This document shows, in pieces, positions 51,113 through 60,167 of a stretch of DNA of 64,000 bases (position 1 is its first letter; every line of letters starts with the position of its first letter). The stretch lies in the NCBI GenBank assembly GCA_963677655.1, contig OY782088.1; one strand, given 5' to 3'. Origin of the DNA: Saccharicrinis sp963677655 (GTDB lineage: Bacteria; Bacteroidota; Bacteroidia; Bacteroidales; Marinilabiliaceae). Both the position numbers and the translations under genes were made by a program. The notes below the pieces were generated by a model. That model had not been told where the DNA came from. It made no database searches and saw only the letters and a list, made by a program, of their open reading frames with translations.

Positions 51113-51874
51113 TTACTTCACTCTTTTCATATTCTGAATAGAAAAAAAATCATCATTAATGGGCATATCAAATTCAACGTTACTAAATTCCATGATTGTC
51201 TTTTGATTATTTTTTTCCTCGGGAATAATTTCAAAATACGTTGGCATCAACCGATCTCCAACATTTTTAATCTTAGATAAAGTTTCTGTATTAATTAAAA
51301 AATCATCTTCATCATAATACTCGTTTCTCAATGTCATAAATCCTTCTTTTGTAATCCAGGAAACAATTTTACCCCAGACAACAATAGCATCTTCTTTAGG
51401 AACTAACTCTAACACCCAACATTCATATCCATCCTTATTTTCTTCTCTTAATATTTTGTGATTATAATCTTCAACAATAGATGCTCCTTTTACTAAATCA
51501 TCATTTGTCATATCTGATCCCATCCATGACTGCATCATCATACTTGGTGGAATTTTAATCATCTTATCAATATTAGGTATGTAATTCCACATATCCTTTT
51601 GTCTTTTCAAGAAGACTTGCCCTTTTTCTCTTGCAGGAAAAGTGATTAAGATTAAGGAATAATCAGTACCCTTTGACCAGGCTTTAAACCTTAAAGTTCT
51701 TTCCCACTTTGGTCGGGTAACTTTCATCTCCATTTCTGAAAAACTGGTTTTACCTCGCAATAATTCATTAGCCTGATCAATAATGTCACGTGCTGTAATT
51801 TGGGCACTTGTAACATTAACTGATAACAACAAAACAAGGCTGACTATACTTATTTTAAATACATACATATTCAT
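51113..51874 (-). CDS. LolA-like outer-membrane lipoprotein-sorting protein
   Basis: The 253-residue protein has a signal peptide (MNMYVFKISIVSLVLLLSVNVTSAQ) and a LolA-superfamily half-barrel. The segments DIIDQANELLRGKTSFSEMEMKV, FKAWSKGTDYSLILI, FPAREKGQVFL, MWNYIPNIDKMIKIPPSMMMQSWMGSD and MPTYFEIIPEE fit the LolA_like group that often accompanies MMPL or FtsX-type exporters. It is expected to carry a lipid or lipoprotein across the periplasm. It is the first structural gene after the TetR regulator, followed by the two permeases. It is probably not the housekeeping LolA. Confidence 0.87.
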   Translation of the reverse strand: MNMYVFKISIVSLVLLLSVNVTSAQITARDIIDQANELLRGKTSFSEMEMKVTRPKWERTLRFKAWSKGTDYSLILITFPAREKGQVFLKRQKDMWNYIPNIDKMIKIPPSMMMQSWMGSDMTNDDLVKGASIVEDYNHKILREENKDGYECWVLELVPKEDAIVVWGKIVSWITKEGFMTLRNEYYDEDDFLINTETLSKIKNVGDRLMPTYFEIIPEEKNNQKTIMEFSNVEFDMPINDDFFSIQNMKRVK

Positions 51875-52051
51875 GTGATAAAATTTAATTTTAATTGTAG
51901 CACGTTACGTACTTAAACAATACTATTAACAAATAAATCAATCAATAAGCCTTTACAAAAGAAGCTCTTTAACAGCTCGTTTCAATTATTTTTTTTACGT
52001 TAATCGGTGACAATTCTTCACTCAAATCTCACCATTTTTTCAAATAACAAT

Positions 52052-52630
52052 TTATTTTAAATACATTGACAACAATCTATTCTTTGCTTTTTCCAAAGGA
52101 TAATTTTTCGGGTCCATTATGTAATTCATATAAACACCATCCATAATTGAGATTAAGAACCTGACTTCAGAATAAGGATCTTCATTCCCTTTATTCTTAA
52201 AGTAAACAGACATTTTTTCAAACAGCGGATATGCTTTTTTCATAATATCTTGCTCTACAATCCTCAAGACACTAGGCTGCAAAAGAACTCCAAAGTAAAC
52301 TTGTAAATATGAAATATTATTCTGCACCCAATCAAAATAATCATTAACCATAATCTGAAAAGACTCATCATTCGGGTGTTGACCTAAACTTTCCTCAGCA
52401 ATTCCAAACATTTGATCAATTGTGCCAATGATTACAGACCTTAATAAATCCTCTTTGTTTTCAAAGTAGGTATAGATTAATCCTTTTGACACTCCAGCTT
52501 CCTTTGCAATTTTTGAAATAGATGAAGATTGATAACCTTCTTCTGAAAACAGCTTCATTGCTGCTTGAGTAATAACCTTCCTTTTTTCTGTTTTCAACTT
52601 TAACAACTGATCTTCTGTTCTTGGAGACAT
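52052..52630 (-). CDS. TetR family transcriptional regulator
   Basis: The 192-residue protein has a TetR N-terminal domain: KRKVITQAAMKLFSEEGYQSSSISKIAKEAGVSKGLIYTYFENKEDL at about residues 16-62. The C-terminal ligand-binding part is helical and divergent. A TGACC-N4-GGTCA palindrome 19 bases upstream of its start is a typical TetR-family operator. It therefore very likely represses itself and, since the LolA-like gene follows 178 bases later on the same strand, perhaps the whole export cluster. The ligand is unknown. Confidence 0.93.
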   Translation of the reverse strand: MSPRTEDQLLKLKTEKRKVITQAAMKLFSEEGYQSSSISKIAKEAGVSKGLIYTYFENKEDLLRSVIIGTIDQMFGIAEESLGQHPNDESFQIMVNDYFDWVQNNISYLQVYFGVLLQPSVLRIVEQDIMKKAYPLFEKMSVYFKNKGNEDPYSEVRFLISIMDGVYMNYIMDPKNYPLEKAKNRLLSMYLK

Positions 52631-52648
52631 TTATCTTATTTTTTTGAC

Positions 52649-52662
52649 TGACCGTTTGGTCA
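52649..52662. promoter_or_regulatory. TetR-type operator
   Basis: TGACC (52649-52653) and GGTCA (52658-52662) are perfect inverted repeats separated by GTTT. This is the usual layout of sites bound by small TetR-family repressors. It sits directly upstream of the regulator's start codon, with a TTTG (minus strand, complement of 52662-52665) overlapping it at about -33, so binding should block the promoter. Confidence 0.75.
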
Positions 52663-52792
52663 AAGTTAAAATGGATTTTATAGAAAGCCAAATTATTTTT
52701 AATTTTTCAAGCTACAACTTATAAACTATCAGTAATTTTTATCATTTTTATGGTCTTAAAACAACACAACAACATCATAAAACTTTATCACA

Positions 52793-53719
52793 TTGAAAAC
52801 AGGTATTGTATTCAAATCAACAGGAAGTAGATATTTAGTAAGATCTTCCGATGGGGATTTTTTTAATTGTACTATTAAAGGAAAATTAAGACTAAATGAT
52901 ATAAAAAGTACAAACCCTATTGCCGTTGGTGATATTGTAAGCTTTACGATTGACGATAAGGAGGAAATGGGTGTTATTTCAGAAATTAAAGAAAGAAAAA
53001 ATTATATCATTCGAAAAGCTTCCAACCTATCTAAGCAATCTCATATAATAGCTTCAAATATTGATCAAGCCTTATTATTGGTCACCGTAAACTATCCAAT
53101 TACCACAAATGTATTTATCGATCGCTTTTTAGTATCTGCTGAAGCTTATAATATTCCTGTAAAAATCATATTCAACAAAGTTGACAGATACGATGCAAAA
53201 CACATGGAAACTTTGGATAATCTTAGATCGATATATGAAAACATAGGATACAAAACCTATACAATCTCAGCAAAAATGTACGACGATTTAAGTGTTATTG
53301 TAGAACTACTTAAAGATAGCGTCAGTGTTATTTCCGGACATTCAGGAGTGGGCAAATCTACTTTGATAAACAGGATTCAACCTGGTCTGAATTTAAAAGT
53401 AGCTGAGATATCTGACATTCATCAAAGTGGTAAACATACGACTACATTTGCTGAAATGCATGAACTTAATTTTGGAGGGTATATTATAGACACTCCAGGT
53501 ATCAGAGGATATGGTCTTATAGACATCGATAAAGAAGAACTTTACCACTATTTTAAAGAAATATTTAATTATTCTCACGATTGCCAATACAGTAATTGCA
53601 CTCACATACACGAACCTGGATGTGCTGTAAAAAAAGCGGTTGAGGATGGAGAGATTGCTTTTCAGAGATACCAAAGCTACTTAAGTATTTACGATTCCAA
53701 ACAAGAAAAATACAGGTAA
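52793..53719 (+). CDS. rsgA: Ribosome small subunit-dependent GTPase A
   Basis: RsgA is a circularly permuted GTPase that checks maturation of the 30S subunit. The order is OB-like domain (residues 1-70), G4 NKVD (128-131), G1 GHSGVGKST (182-190), and G3 DTPG (233-236). A C-terminal zinc-binding segment CQYSNCTHIHEPGC follows. The 308-residue length is normal. The start is a TTG at 52793; no in-frame ATG or GTG exists upstream before a stop at 52778-52780, and the sequence KTGIVFKSTGSRYLV aligns with the usual N-terminus. The gene is divergent from the tetR gene. Confidence 0.94.
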   Translation: MKTGIVFKSTGSRYLVRSSDGDFFNCTIKGKLRLNDIKSTNPIAVGDIVSFTIDDKEEMGVISEIKERKNYIIRKASNLSKQSHIIASNIDQALLLVTVNYPITTNVFIDRFLVSAEAYNIPVKIIFNKVDRYDAKHMETLDNLRSIYENIGYKTYTISAKMYDDLSVIVELLKDSVSVISGHSGVGKSTLINRIQPGLNLKVAEISDIHQSGKHTTTFAEMHELNFGGYIIDTPGIRGYGLIDIDKEELYHYFKEIFNYSHDCQYSNCTHIHEPGCAVKKAVEDGEIAFQRYQSYLSIYDSKQEKYR

Positions 53720-53957
53720 ACTTTTATATTTTTTTCTCGTATCTAAATTTATTAAGAAACGAGCCATTAGCAAAGATTTCTCTTACAGGAGAATAGCTAT
53801 GGAAAAAAGTACTTTGTGTAAACTAAATAATTTATTTAGACACGTAAACAACCATGTAAATCCTTGGTTAAATCCTATCTAGAAATATTCTCGAAAGAAA
53901 TTGGGATTAAATTTACATGAGAGAGCTTTATGACAAAGGAAAGAAAATTGTTATCAA

Positions 53958-56759
53958 ATGAAGAGACCACTTGTCATTGCAATATCCTGTATTGCATTTT
54001 TAATTATATGTAATATTTATTACTTCAGAGATACATATCTGTGGCAAATTGATATGCAAAAAACAATTTTAGCCAAACAGGTAAACTCATGCGAAAATGA
54101 AAGTAAAAATTTTATTGATGAAATAGAATCAAACACGATTCTATTATTTGAAGAAAATGACATTGAAGCATTATTCAACAACTCACCTGAAACACAAATA
54201 GACAAAGATATAATAGAACTTATTTATAATAGATATGCCTCAATACTCTCTAGCTTAGTTATACACAATACAAAAGGAAATTGTTACAGCCTCTCAAAAG
54301 GAGTAAATCAATCGCTCATTTCTAAATACAACACAGAAAACAGAAAAGAAGAATTTAAAAGAACTTTTAAAATTGACACCGAATCAAATACTTTTACAAT
54401 CAGCCAACCTTTATACAATAACACTCACATTTATGGATATATTGTTTTTAATTTCAATCTACAACAATATTTCTTAAACATCTTTAAAGGTTATAACATA
54501 GATGGTCACCAATACCAATGGGTTGCCGACCAAAACTACAACTTTTTGTTTTCTACAAACCATCACATTTCAAGTACTCCAAAATCTGAAATTACTTTTT
54601 TAAGCGACTCTTCTACTATATACTCAATACATTACTTAAATATTGACAATGTTAGCAATAAAACCTTAACAGTATTTAAACAACAAAAAATCAATAACAA
54701 TCAAACTATAACTCTGGCATTTTCTATGCCGATTAAACCCATTACAAATTCAATTATTAAAAACTCACTAATAGTAGCCTTCATTAGCTTTATAGTACTA
54801 TTAATGATTGTGTATGTCTTTTACCAATATCTTTTAAAAAGCAAAACTACTCAAACCAGGCTATCACAATCTGAAGACTCATTAAGAAAAATACTTTATT
54901 ATGCTCCAGTAGGTATTGTATTGGTAGATTCAGAAAACAAAATCAAATTAGTTAACAGAACTGCACTTGAAATATTCGAATACGAAAACGAGGACATGTT
55001 AATTGATCAAGTTGCTCACGAAAGCGTTCTGTTTGAGAAAAAAAGAACAATAACAAAATCTGACATTACTGAATCAACAAGAAAATATATTTTTAACGAT
55101 ACCACTCAAAACAAACAAGTTATATTAAATGAAAAGATTCCTTTCTACAACCAGAACAATAAATATCAAATAATAATCTTCATGGAGCTAACTCCTCTTG
55201 AACTTCAACCTACGGCGCAAGAGAAAAATCATTCGGCACAAACTAAGTTTATTGCAAATATTAGTCATGAATTAAGAACTCCATTAAATGCAATAATTGG
55301 AATGACGGATATGATATTAGCTTCCGAATCCATTATTGAAACAGATAAGGACATGCTTAAAATTGTTAAGCGATCCACAGATACTTTGCTAGCCTTAATT
55401 AATGACATTTTGGACTTTTCAAAGATTGAAGCAGGCAAGCTTGAGGTTGAGTCCATTCCTGTTAACCTTGAAAAAGAGATTAAACAATCACTAACGGACT
55501 TTACCAATCTTGCAAAAGAAAGAAATATTGAATTAAAATGGAGTACAGAAATACAACTCCCTGATAATTTCCTTACTGACCCTTTAAGATTCAGGCAAAT
55601 CCTTAACAACCTTTTAGGTAATGCAATAAAATTCACCCCTGCAGGTAAAGTTCAATTACATATCTCCGAAACAAAAATATTAAATGGAACCCCTGCTTTA
55701 CAATTTAAAATATCAGATACTGGAATCGGCATCCGCAAAGAAAAGTTAAAACTCATCTTCAATGCTTTTTCACAAGAAGATGGAAGTACAACCCGAAAAT
55801 TTGGAGGAACAGGACTCGGCACATCAATATCAAAGAACCTTGTTAAACTTATGGGAGGCGAAATATGGGCTAACAGTCCGTCTGCTATATCAACAAACCC
55901 AGACTATCCTGGCTCAGAATTTATTTTTACAATTCCTCATAACAACATACAAAAAGCTAAAAATTTAGACTACTCGTATATATTATCATACACTCAAATT
56001 CATGCTTTAATAATCACTGACGATGCATTGTATGTTCAAAACATTATAAAAAACCTCTTGGCACTTGGTATTGGCTATAAAATAATGGCCCCTTCACAAG
56101 AAACCATTCAAATGCTAAGCAAACAAAACAATACACAAATTATCATCATCGACCAAAGGCCTGATTTTAATGGTATTGATTTTCTACAAGAGCTTTACAG
56201 TAATGAACTACACAAAAACTATTTAATCCTACTCCAAAGCTCTGATTATGAATCAATGAACAATAATTTAAGCAAAAAATTAGGAGCTGATGCATATTTG
56301 CGCAAACCAGTTAATCTAAATACATTACAAAGTCTATTAATTAAACACTTTAAGTCTGTTAAGAATCCAATAAACACCGTAGGTAAAATTGTTCCCAACG
56401 ATATAAGGATTTTGGTTGCCGAAGACAATTTATTTAATCAAAAAGTAGCCCAGAATTTATTTAAAAAGATAGGATACGACATTGATTTAGCTAATAATGG
56501 GAAAGAGGCAATACAAAAATTCAAAGAAAATAAATACCATATCATTTTTATGGATTTATTAATGCCAGAATTAGACGGTTTTGATGCCACCAAAGAATTA
56601 AAATGCTATGACGAAAGCTGTCCTATAATTGCAATGACAGCCAACAATGATGACACTCAACGACAATTGGCATTTAAAGCAGGGATGGATGATTTTATTG
56701 TAAAACCAGCCCAAAAAGATGAAATCACTAGGATGATTATTAAATATTGCTCCCAATAA
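53958..56759 (+). CDS. Membrane-bound hybrid histidine kinase with two receivers
   Basis: The 933-residue protein has an N-terminal helix (about 4-22), a periplasmic sensor region (about 25-260) and a second helix (about 268-291). A PAS domain (305-410) follows, then HisKA with His437 (ANISHELRTP) and HATPase_c with LLGNAIKFT, DTGIGI and FGGTGLGTS. Then come two receivers. The first has Asp732 in IIIDQRPDFNG but an atypical pocket (IITDD) and may be degenerate. The second is canonical, with AEDNLFN, Asp866 in FMDLLMPELDG and a KP pair. A separate DNA-binding response regulator is not adjacent. A second histidine kinase follows 64 bases later. Confidence 0.92.
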   Translation: MKRPLVIAISCIAFLIICNIYYFRDTYLWQIDMQKTILAKQVNSCENESKNFIDEIESNTILLFEENDIEALFNNSPETQIDKDIIELIYNRYASILSSLVIHNTKGNCYSLSKGVNQSLISKYNTENRKEEFKRTFKIDTESNTFTISQPLYNNTHIYGYIVFNFNLQQYFLNIFKGYNIDGHQYQWVADQNYNFLFSTNHHISSTPKSEITFLSDSSTIYSIHYLNIDNVSNKTLTVFKQQKINNNQTITLAFSMPIKPITNSIIKNSLIVAFISFIVLLMIVYVFYQYLLKSKTTQTRLSQSEDSLRKILYYAPVGIVLVDSENKIKLVNRTALEIFEYENEDMLIDQVAHESVLFEKKRTITKSDITESTRKYIFNDTTQNKQVILNEKIPFYNQNNKYQIIIFMELTPLELQPTAQEKNHSAQTKFIANISHELRTPLNAIIGMTDMILASESIIETDKDMLKIVKRSTDTLLALINDILDFSKIEAGKLEVESIPVNLEKEIKQSLTDFTNLAKERNIELKWSTEIQLPDNFLTDPLRFRQILNNLLGNAIKFTPAGKVQLHISETKILNGTPALQFKISDTGIGIRKEKLKLIFNAFSQEDGSTTRKFGGTGLGTSISKNLVKLMGGEIWANSPSAISTNPDYPGSEFIFTIPHNNIQKAKNLDYSYILSYTQIHALIITDDALYVQNIIKNLLALGIGYKIMAPSQETIQMLSKQNNTQIIIIDQRPDFNGIDFLQELYSNELHKNYLILLQSSDYESMNNNLSKKLGADAYLRKPVNLNTLQSLLIKHFKSVKNPINTVGKIVPNDIRILVAEDNLFNQKVAQNLFKKIGYDIDLANNGKEAIQKFKENKYHIIFMDLLMPELDGFDATKELKCYDESCPIIAMTANNDDTQRQLAFKAGMDDFIVKPAQKDEITRMIIKYCSQ

Positions 56760-56823
56760 GAATAATCCATTTAATTAATCAATCATATTAAAACAATAAT
56801 CCATGTACTTCAGACGTTGATAT

Positions 56824-58011
56824 ATGCAAAACAAATGGACATATAAAAGAATGCAGTATTATACCTACAAAAAAAGATACAAACTTATTGTATTTTTAGG
56901 AGCCGTTATCATTGGAACGCTAACATCCATATATACAAAGTCACTGGTTGATGAATTAAAAACCGAAGAACGCAAAAAAGTTGAATTATGGGCAGAAGCA
57001 ACACGACAACTAGTACAGCCAGGAGATAACGACAATAGTGTAGGACTTACACTTGAAGTATTAAAAAACAACACTACAGTTCCGGTTATACTAGCTGATG
57101 CAAATGACGTAATACATCATTTTAGGAATATAAATGTTCCATCAAAAAATCAAGATAGTTTTTTAAAACAAAAACTAAAGGAATTAAAAGCTGGAGGTAA
57201 ATACATAGAAATAAATCTTGGAGATGGAGAAATGCAGTATTTATACTACAAAACCTCAACTTTATTAATTAAACTGACCTGGTTTCCAATAATACAACTA
57301 TTAATTGTTTCCATATTTGTATTTATAGCCTATCTGGCATTTAGTAGTTCACGAAAAGCCGAACAAGAACAAGTATGGGTTGGAATGTCAAAAGAAACAG
57401 CTCATCAATTAGGTACTCCTATTACTTCTTTAATGGGTTGGGTTGACTTTCTAAGCTTAAAAGACCCTAACTCAGAGCCAATGGCAGAAATAAAAAAAGA
57501 TGTAATCAGATTACAAAATATTGCTGATCGATTTTCTAAAATAGGATCAAAACCAATATTAAAAGATTTAAATTTATTTGATTTAGCTACCAATAGTGTT
57601 AACTACCTAAAAACAAGATCTTCTGACAAGGTTACTTTTTCTATTAATATTGACCATACTACTTTAATTAAAGCAAATAAAACATTAATAGAATGGGTAT
57701 TTGAAAACTTAATTAAAAATGCAATTGACGCCATAAAAGGAGAAGGACATATAACCATAGCTTCAGAAAAAACAGAAGACAATATTATTATTGATGTGAG
57801 TGATAATGGCAAAGGAATACCTAAACAAAATATTAAAACAGTATTTGAACCTGGTTTCACAACAAAAGAACGAGGTTGGGGATTAGGTTTATCTTTAACA
57901 AAAAGAATTATAGAAGATTACCATAAGGGAAAAATATTTGTAAAAGAGTCGGAACCCAATAAAAAAACCACCTTTAGAATCTTACTAAACCACTCATACA
58001 ACACTGACTAA
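56824..58011 (+). CDS. Sensor histidine kinase, 395 aa
   Basis: The N-terminus has a membrane helix (about residues 20-38), a short periplasmic region with a second helix near 150-172, and a cytoplasmic kinase. The phosphoacceptor segment is SKETAHQLGTPITSL with His194, followed by the N box ENLIKNAIDAI, the G1 box VSDNGKGIP and GWGLGLSL. No receiver is attached. Another Met at residue 10 could be the start. It lies 64 bases after the large hybrid kinase; together they might form a phosphorelay, but no regulator is adjacent, so this is inference. Confidence 0.88.
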   Translation: MQNKWTYKRMQYYTYKKRYKLIVFLGAVIIGTLTSIYTKSLVDELKTEERKKVELWAEATRQLVQPGDNDNSVGLTLEVLKNNTTVPVILADANDVIHHFRNINVPSKNQDSFLKQKLKELKAGGKYIEINLGDGEMQYLYYKTSTLLIKLTWFPIIQLLIVSIFVFIAYLAFSSSRKAEQEQVWVGMSKETAHQLGTPITSLMGWVDFLSLKDPNSEPMAEIKKDVIRLQNIADRFSKIGSKPILKDLNLFDLATNSVNYLKTRSSDKVTFSINIDHTTLIKANKTLIEWVFENLIKNAIDAIKGEGHITIASEKTEDNIIIDVSDNGKGIPKQNIKTVFEPGFTTKERGWGLGLSLTKRIIEDYHKGKIFVKESEPNKKTTFRILLNHSYNTD

Positions 58012-58068
58012 CTGAACCTTACAATACATCTGATTTTAACAGCGTTAATTCAGAAAATAAATTTTCAT

Positions 58069-58105
58069 TTTTTCTTCGCTACTACTATTTATTTTTATAC
58101 TTTTG
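58069..58105 (+). promoter_or_regulatory. Promoter of yceD-rpmF
   Basis: TACTTTTG at 58098-58105 matches the Bacteroidota -7 element. A T-rich stretch at 58069-58074 is at about -33 distance. The start codon follows 22 bases later, so the leader is short. Confidence 0.6.
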
Positions 58106-58127
58106 CAAAGTTTTTATTTGACGTGAG

Positions 58128-58667
58128 ATGGACAAGCTAAAAGATTACAGCATAGCCTTTAAGGGTTTAAAGGATGGCAAACATCATTTTCACTATAATT
58201 TAGACCAAGCCTTTTTTGAATCCATAGAAGGTTCAATTATAGAAAAAGGTGACTTTGAAGTTAATGTGACTTTAATTAAAAGATCACAAATGCTTCAGTT
58301 TGATTTTGAAATTGCCGGAAATGTTGAGGCAGTTTGTGATAATTGTTTAGGTAAACTTGTATTACCTATTTCTTACGAGGGAACATTATACGTTAAATTT
58401 GGTATAATGTACGATGAACCAAGTGACGAGATCATTATTTTACCTCATGAAGAAAACGAATTCAATATCGCACAATTAATATATGAATATATTGTGGTAA
58501 GCATGCCTCTAAGATCTGTCCATGAAGATCCCGAAGCTTGTGATCCGGATATGATTAGCAAACTCGAAGAGTTTACATCCGAACACCACGATCAGGATAA
58601 TAATGAAGATGAAGTGATAGACCCTAGGTGGGAAGCTTTAAAGAAATTAAAAGATAATAGTAATTAG
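58128..58667 (+). CDS. DUF177 (YceD) family protein
   Basis: The 179-residue protein is of the YceD/DUF177 family, which is nearly always encoded next to rpmF and is linked to ribosome or 23S rRNA processing. Segments that fit are VEAVCDNCLGKLVLPISYEG with a CxxC pair, LPHEENEFNIAQLIYEYIVVSMPLRSVH, and the C-terminal DPRWEALKKLK. The stop is 15 bases before the rpmF start, so the two are cotranscribed. Confidence 0.93.
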   Translation: MDKLKDYSIAFKGLKDGKHHFHYNLDQAFFESIEGSIIEKGDFEVNVTLIKRSQMLQFDFEIAGNVEAVCDNCLGKLVLPISYEGTLYVKFGIMYDEPSDEIIILPHEENEFNIAQLIYEYIVVSMPLRSVHEDPEACDPDMISKLEEFTSEHHDQDNNEDEVIDPRWEALKKLKDNSN

Positions 58668-58682
58668 TAAAGTTGTTATAAA

Positions 58683-58868
58683 ATGGCACATCCTAAGAGA
58701 AAAATTTCTAAAACTAGAAGAGACAAGAGAAGGACGCACTATAAAGCTACAACTCCAGCTTTAGGAGTTTGCTCAAACTGTGGTTCAACTGTAAAATTAC
58801 ATACTGTATGCGGTGAGTGTGGTTATTACAGAGGTAAACTAGCTGTTGAGAAAGAAATTACAGCATAA
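58683..58868 (+). CDS. rpmF: 50S ribosomal protein L32
   Basis: The 61-residue protein is L32 of the large ribosomal subunit: MAHPKRKISKTRRDKRR, then a CSNCGSTVKLHTVCGECGYY zinc ribbon with CxxC and CxxC. Bacterial L32 exists in Cys and non-Cys forms; this is the zinc-binding form. It follows yceD in the usual order. A terminator follows at 58894, so the next gene, fabH, is not necessarily in the operon. Confidence 0.97.
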   Translation: MAHPKRKISKTRRDKRRTHYKATTPALGVCSNCGSTVKLHTVCGECGYYRGKLAVEKEITA

Positions 58869-58893
58869 CTTTTTATTTTTAAAAGTACTTTTT

Positions 58894-58923
58894 AAATTTG
58901 CCTTGCATTAGCAAGGCAAATTT
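58894..58923 (+). terminator. Terminator after rpmF
   Basis: AAATTTGCCTTGC (58894-58906) and GCAAGGCAAATTT (58911-58923) form a perfect 13-bp stem with a 4-base loop. The T run is short (TTTT), but the stem is strong. Confidence 0.85.
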
Positions 58924-59082
58924 TGCATTAGGGCATTTCTTAATCGAAAAGGGTAATGCCTGATTCTTCAGAATAATAGTAGTTATATATTAACATTAAG
59001 AATGTAAAATTCTTAAAACAGTAAAGATATAGCTATTTCTAACTTTTGACTGCCACAAATACAGTCGAGTAATTGTTTAAAC

Positions 59083-60081
59083 ATGAAAAAGATTAACGCA
59101 GTAATTACTGGTGTAGGAGCCTATTTACCGGATTATATCTTAACAAATGAGGAACTCAGCACAATAGTTGACACCTCGGATGAATGGATCATGACCCGAG
59201 TAGGTATTAAAGAAAGACGCATCCTTAAAGGTGAAGGAAAAGGATCATCGGACATGGGTGCTGAAGCTGTAAAAAACTTATTAGAAAAAACAGGAACAAA
59301 ACCTGAAGAAGTTGACTTATTAATCTGCACCACTGTTACTCCTGACCACGTATTTCCCGGAACTTCTGCCATTATCTGTGATAAAGTTGGAATTAAAAAC
59401 ATCCAAAGTTTTGACATAAATGCAGCTTGCTCTGGTTTCTTATATGGATTAGACACAGCAACTAAATTCGTACAAACTGGAAGCCACAAAAAGGTTATCG
59501 TGGTTAGTGCTGAAAAAATGTCTTCAATAACAGATTACACAGACAGAACTACTTGTGTACTATTTGGAGATGCTGCAACTGCTGTTATGCTTGAACCAAC
59601 CGAAGAAGAAATTGGTGTTATTGATACCATTTTAAGAAGTAATGGAGTTGGTCGTCACCACCTTGTAATGAAAGCCGGTGGATCAGTAAAACCTGCATCT
59701 CACGAAACTGTTGATGCAAAAGAACACACTGTATATCAGGAAGGCCAAGCTGTTTTCAAACATGCAGTTTCAAATATGGCTGATGTTGCCGTTGAAATCA
59801 TGGAGAAAAACAATTTAAAATCAGAAGATGTAGCATGGCTTGTTCCCCACCAGGCAAACCTAAGAATCATCGATGCAACTGCTCGTAGAATGGGAATTAA
59901 CAAAGAGCAGGTTATGATAAACATCGAAAAATACGGAAATACAACCTCTGCAACAATTCCTTTATGCTTATGGGAATGGGAAAAACAACTTAAAAAAGGC
60001 GACAATATAGTTTTAGCTGCTTTTGGAGCTGGTTTTACATGGGGATCCATTTATCTTAAATGGGGTTATGATGGAAAATAA
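59083..60081 (+). CDS. fabH: Beta-ketoacyl-ACP synthase III
   Basis: FabH starts fatty-acid synthesis by condensing an acyl-CoA with malonyl-ACP. The 332-residue length is usual. The catalytic triad is Cys116 in DINAACSGFLYG, His256 in LVPHQANLRII and Asn286 in YGNTTSATIP. An N-terminal ITGVGAYLPDYILTNEEL and the final GAGFTWGSIYLKW are standard. It follows yceD-rpmF; many genomes have plsX between rpmF and fabH, but it is absent here. A terminator follows. Confidence 0.97.
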   Translation: MKKINAVITGVGAYLPDYILTNEELSTIVDTSDEWIMTRVGIKERRILKGEGKGSSDMGAEAVKNLLEKTGTKPEEVDLLICTTVTPDHVFPGTSAIICDKVGIKNIQSFDINAACSGFLYGLDTATKFVQTGSHKKVIVVSAEKMSSITDYTDRTTCVLFGDAATAVMLEPTEEEIGVIDTILRSNGVGRHHLVMKAGGSVKPASHETVDAKEHTVYQEGQAVFKHAVSNMADVAVEIMEKNNLKSEDVAWLVPHQANLRIIDATARRMGINKEQVMINIEKYGNTTSATIPLCLWEWEKQLKKGDNIVLAAFGAGFTWGSIYLKWGYDGK

Positions 60082-60111
60082 ATACTGATATTTTATCAAA
60101 TATAGTTTAAT

Positions 60112-60148
60112 AAAAAAGGTGATTTCGATTGAAATCACCTTTTTTTTA
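60112..60148. terminator. Bidirectional terminator between fabH and gltX
   Basis: AAAAAAGGTGATTTC (60112-60126) and GAAATCACCTTTTTT (60131-60145) form a long perfect stem with a 4-base loop. T runs on both strands let it stop the convergent fabH and gltX transcripts. Confidence 0.92.
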
Positions 60149-60167
60149 TTTATTAAAATATCTTATT

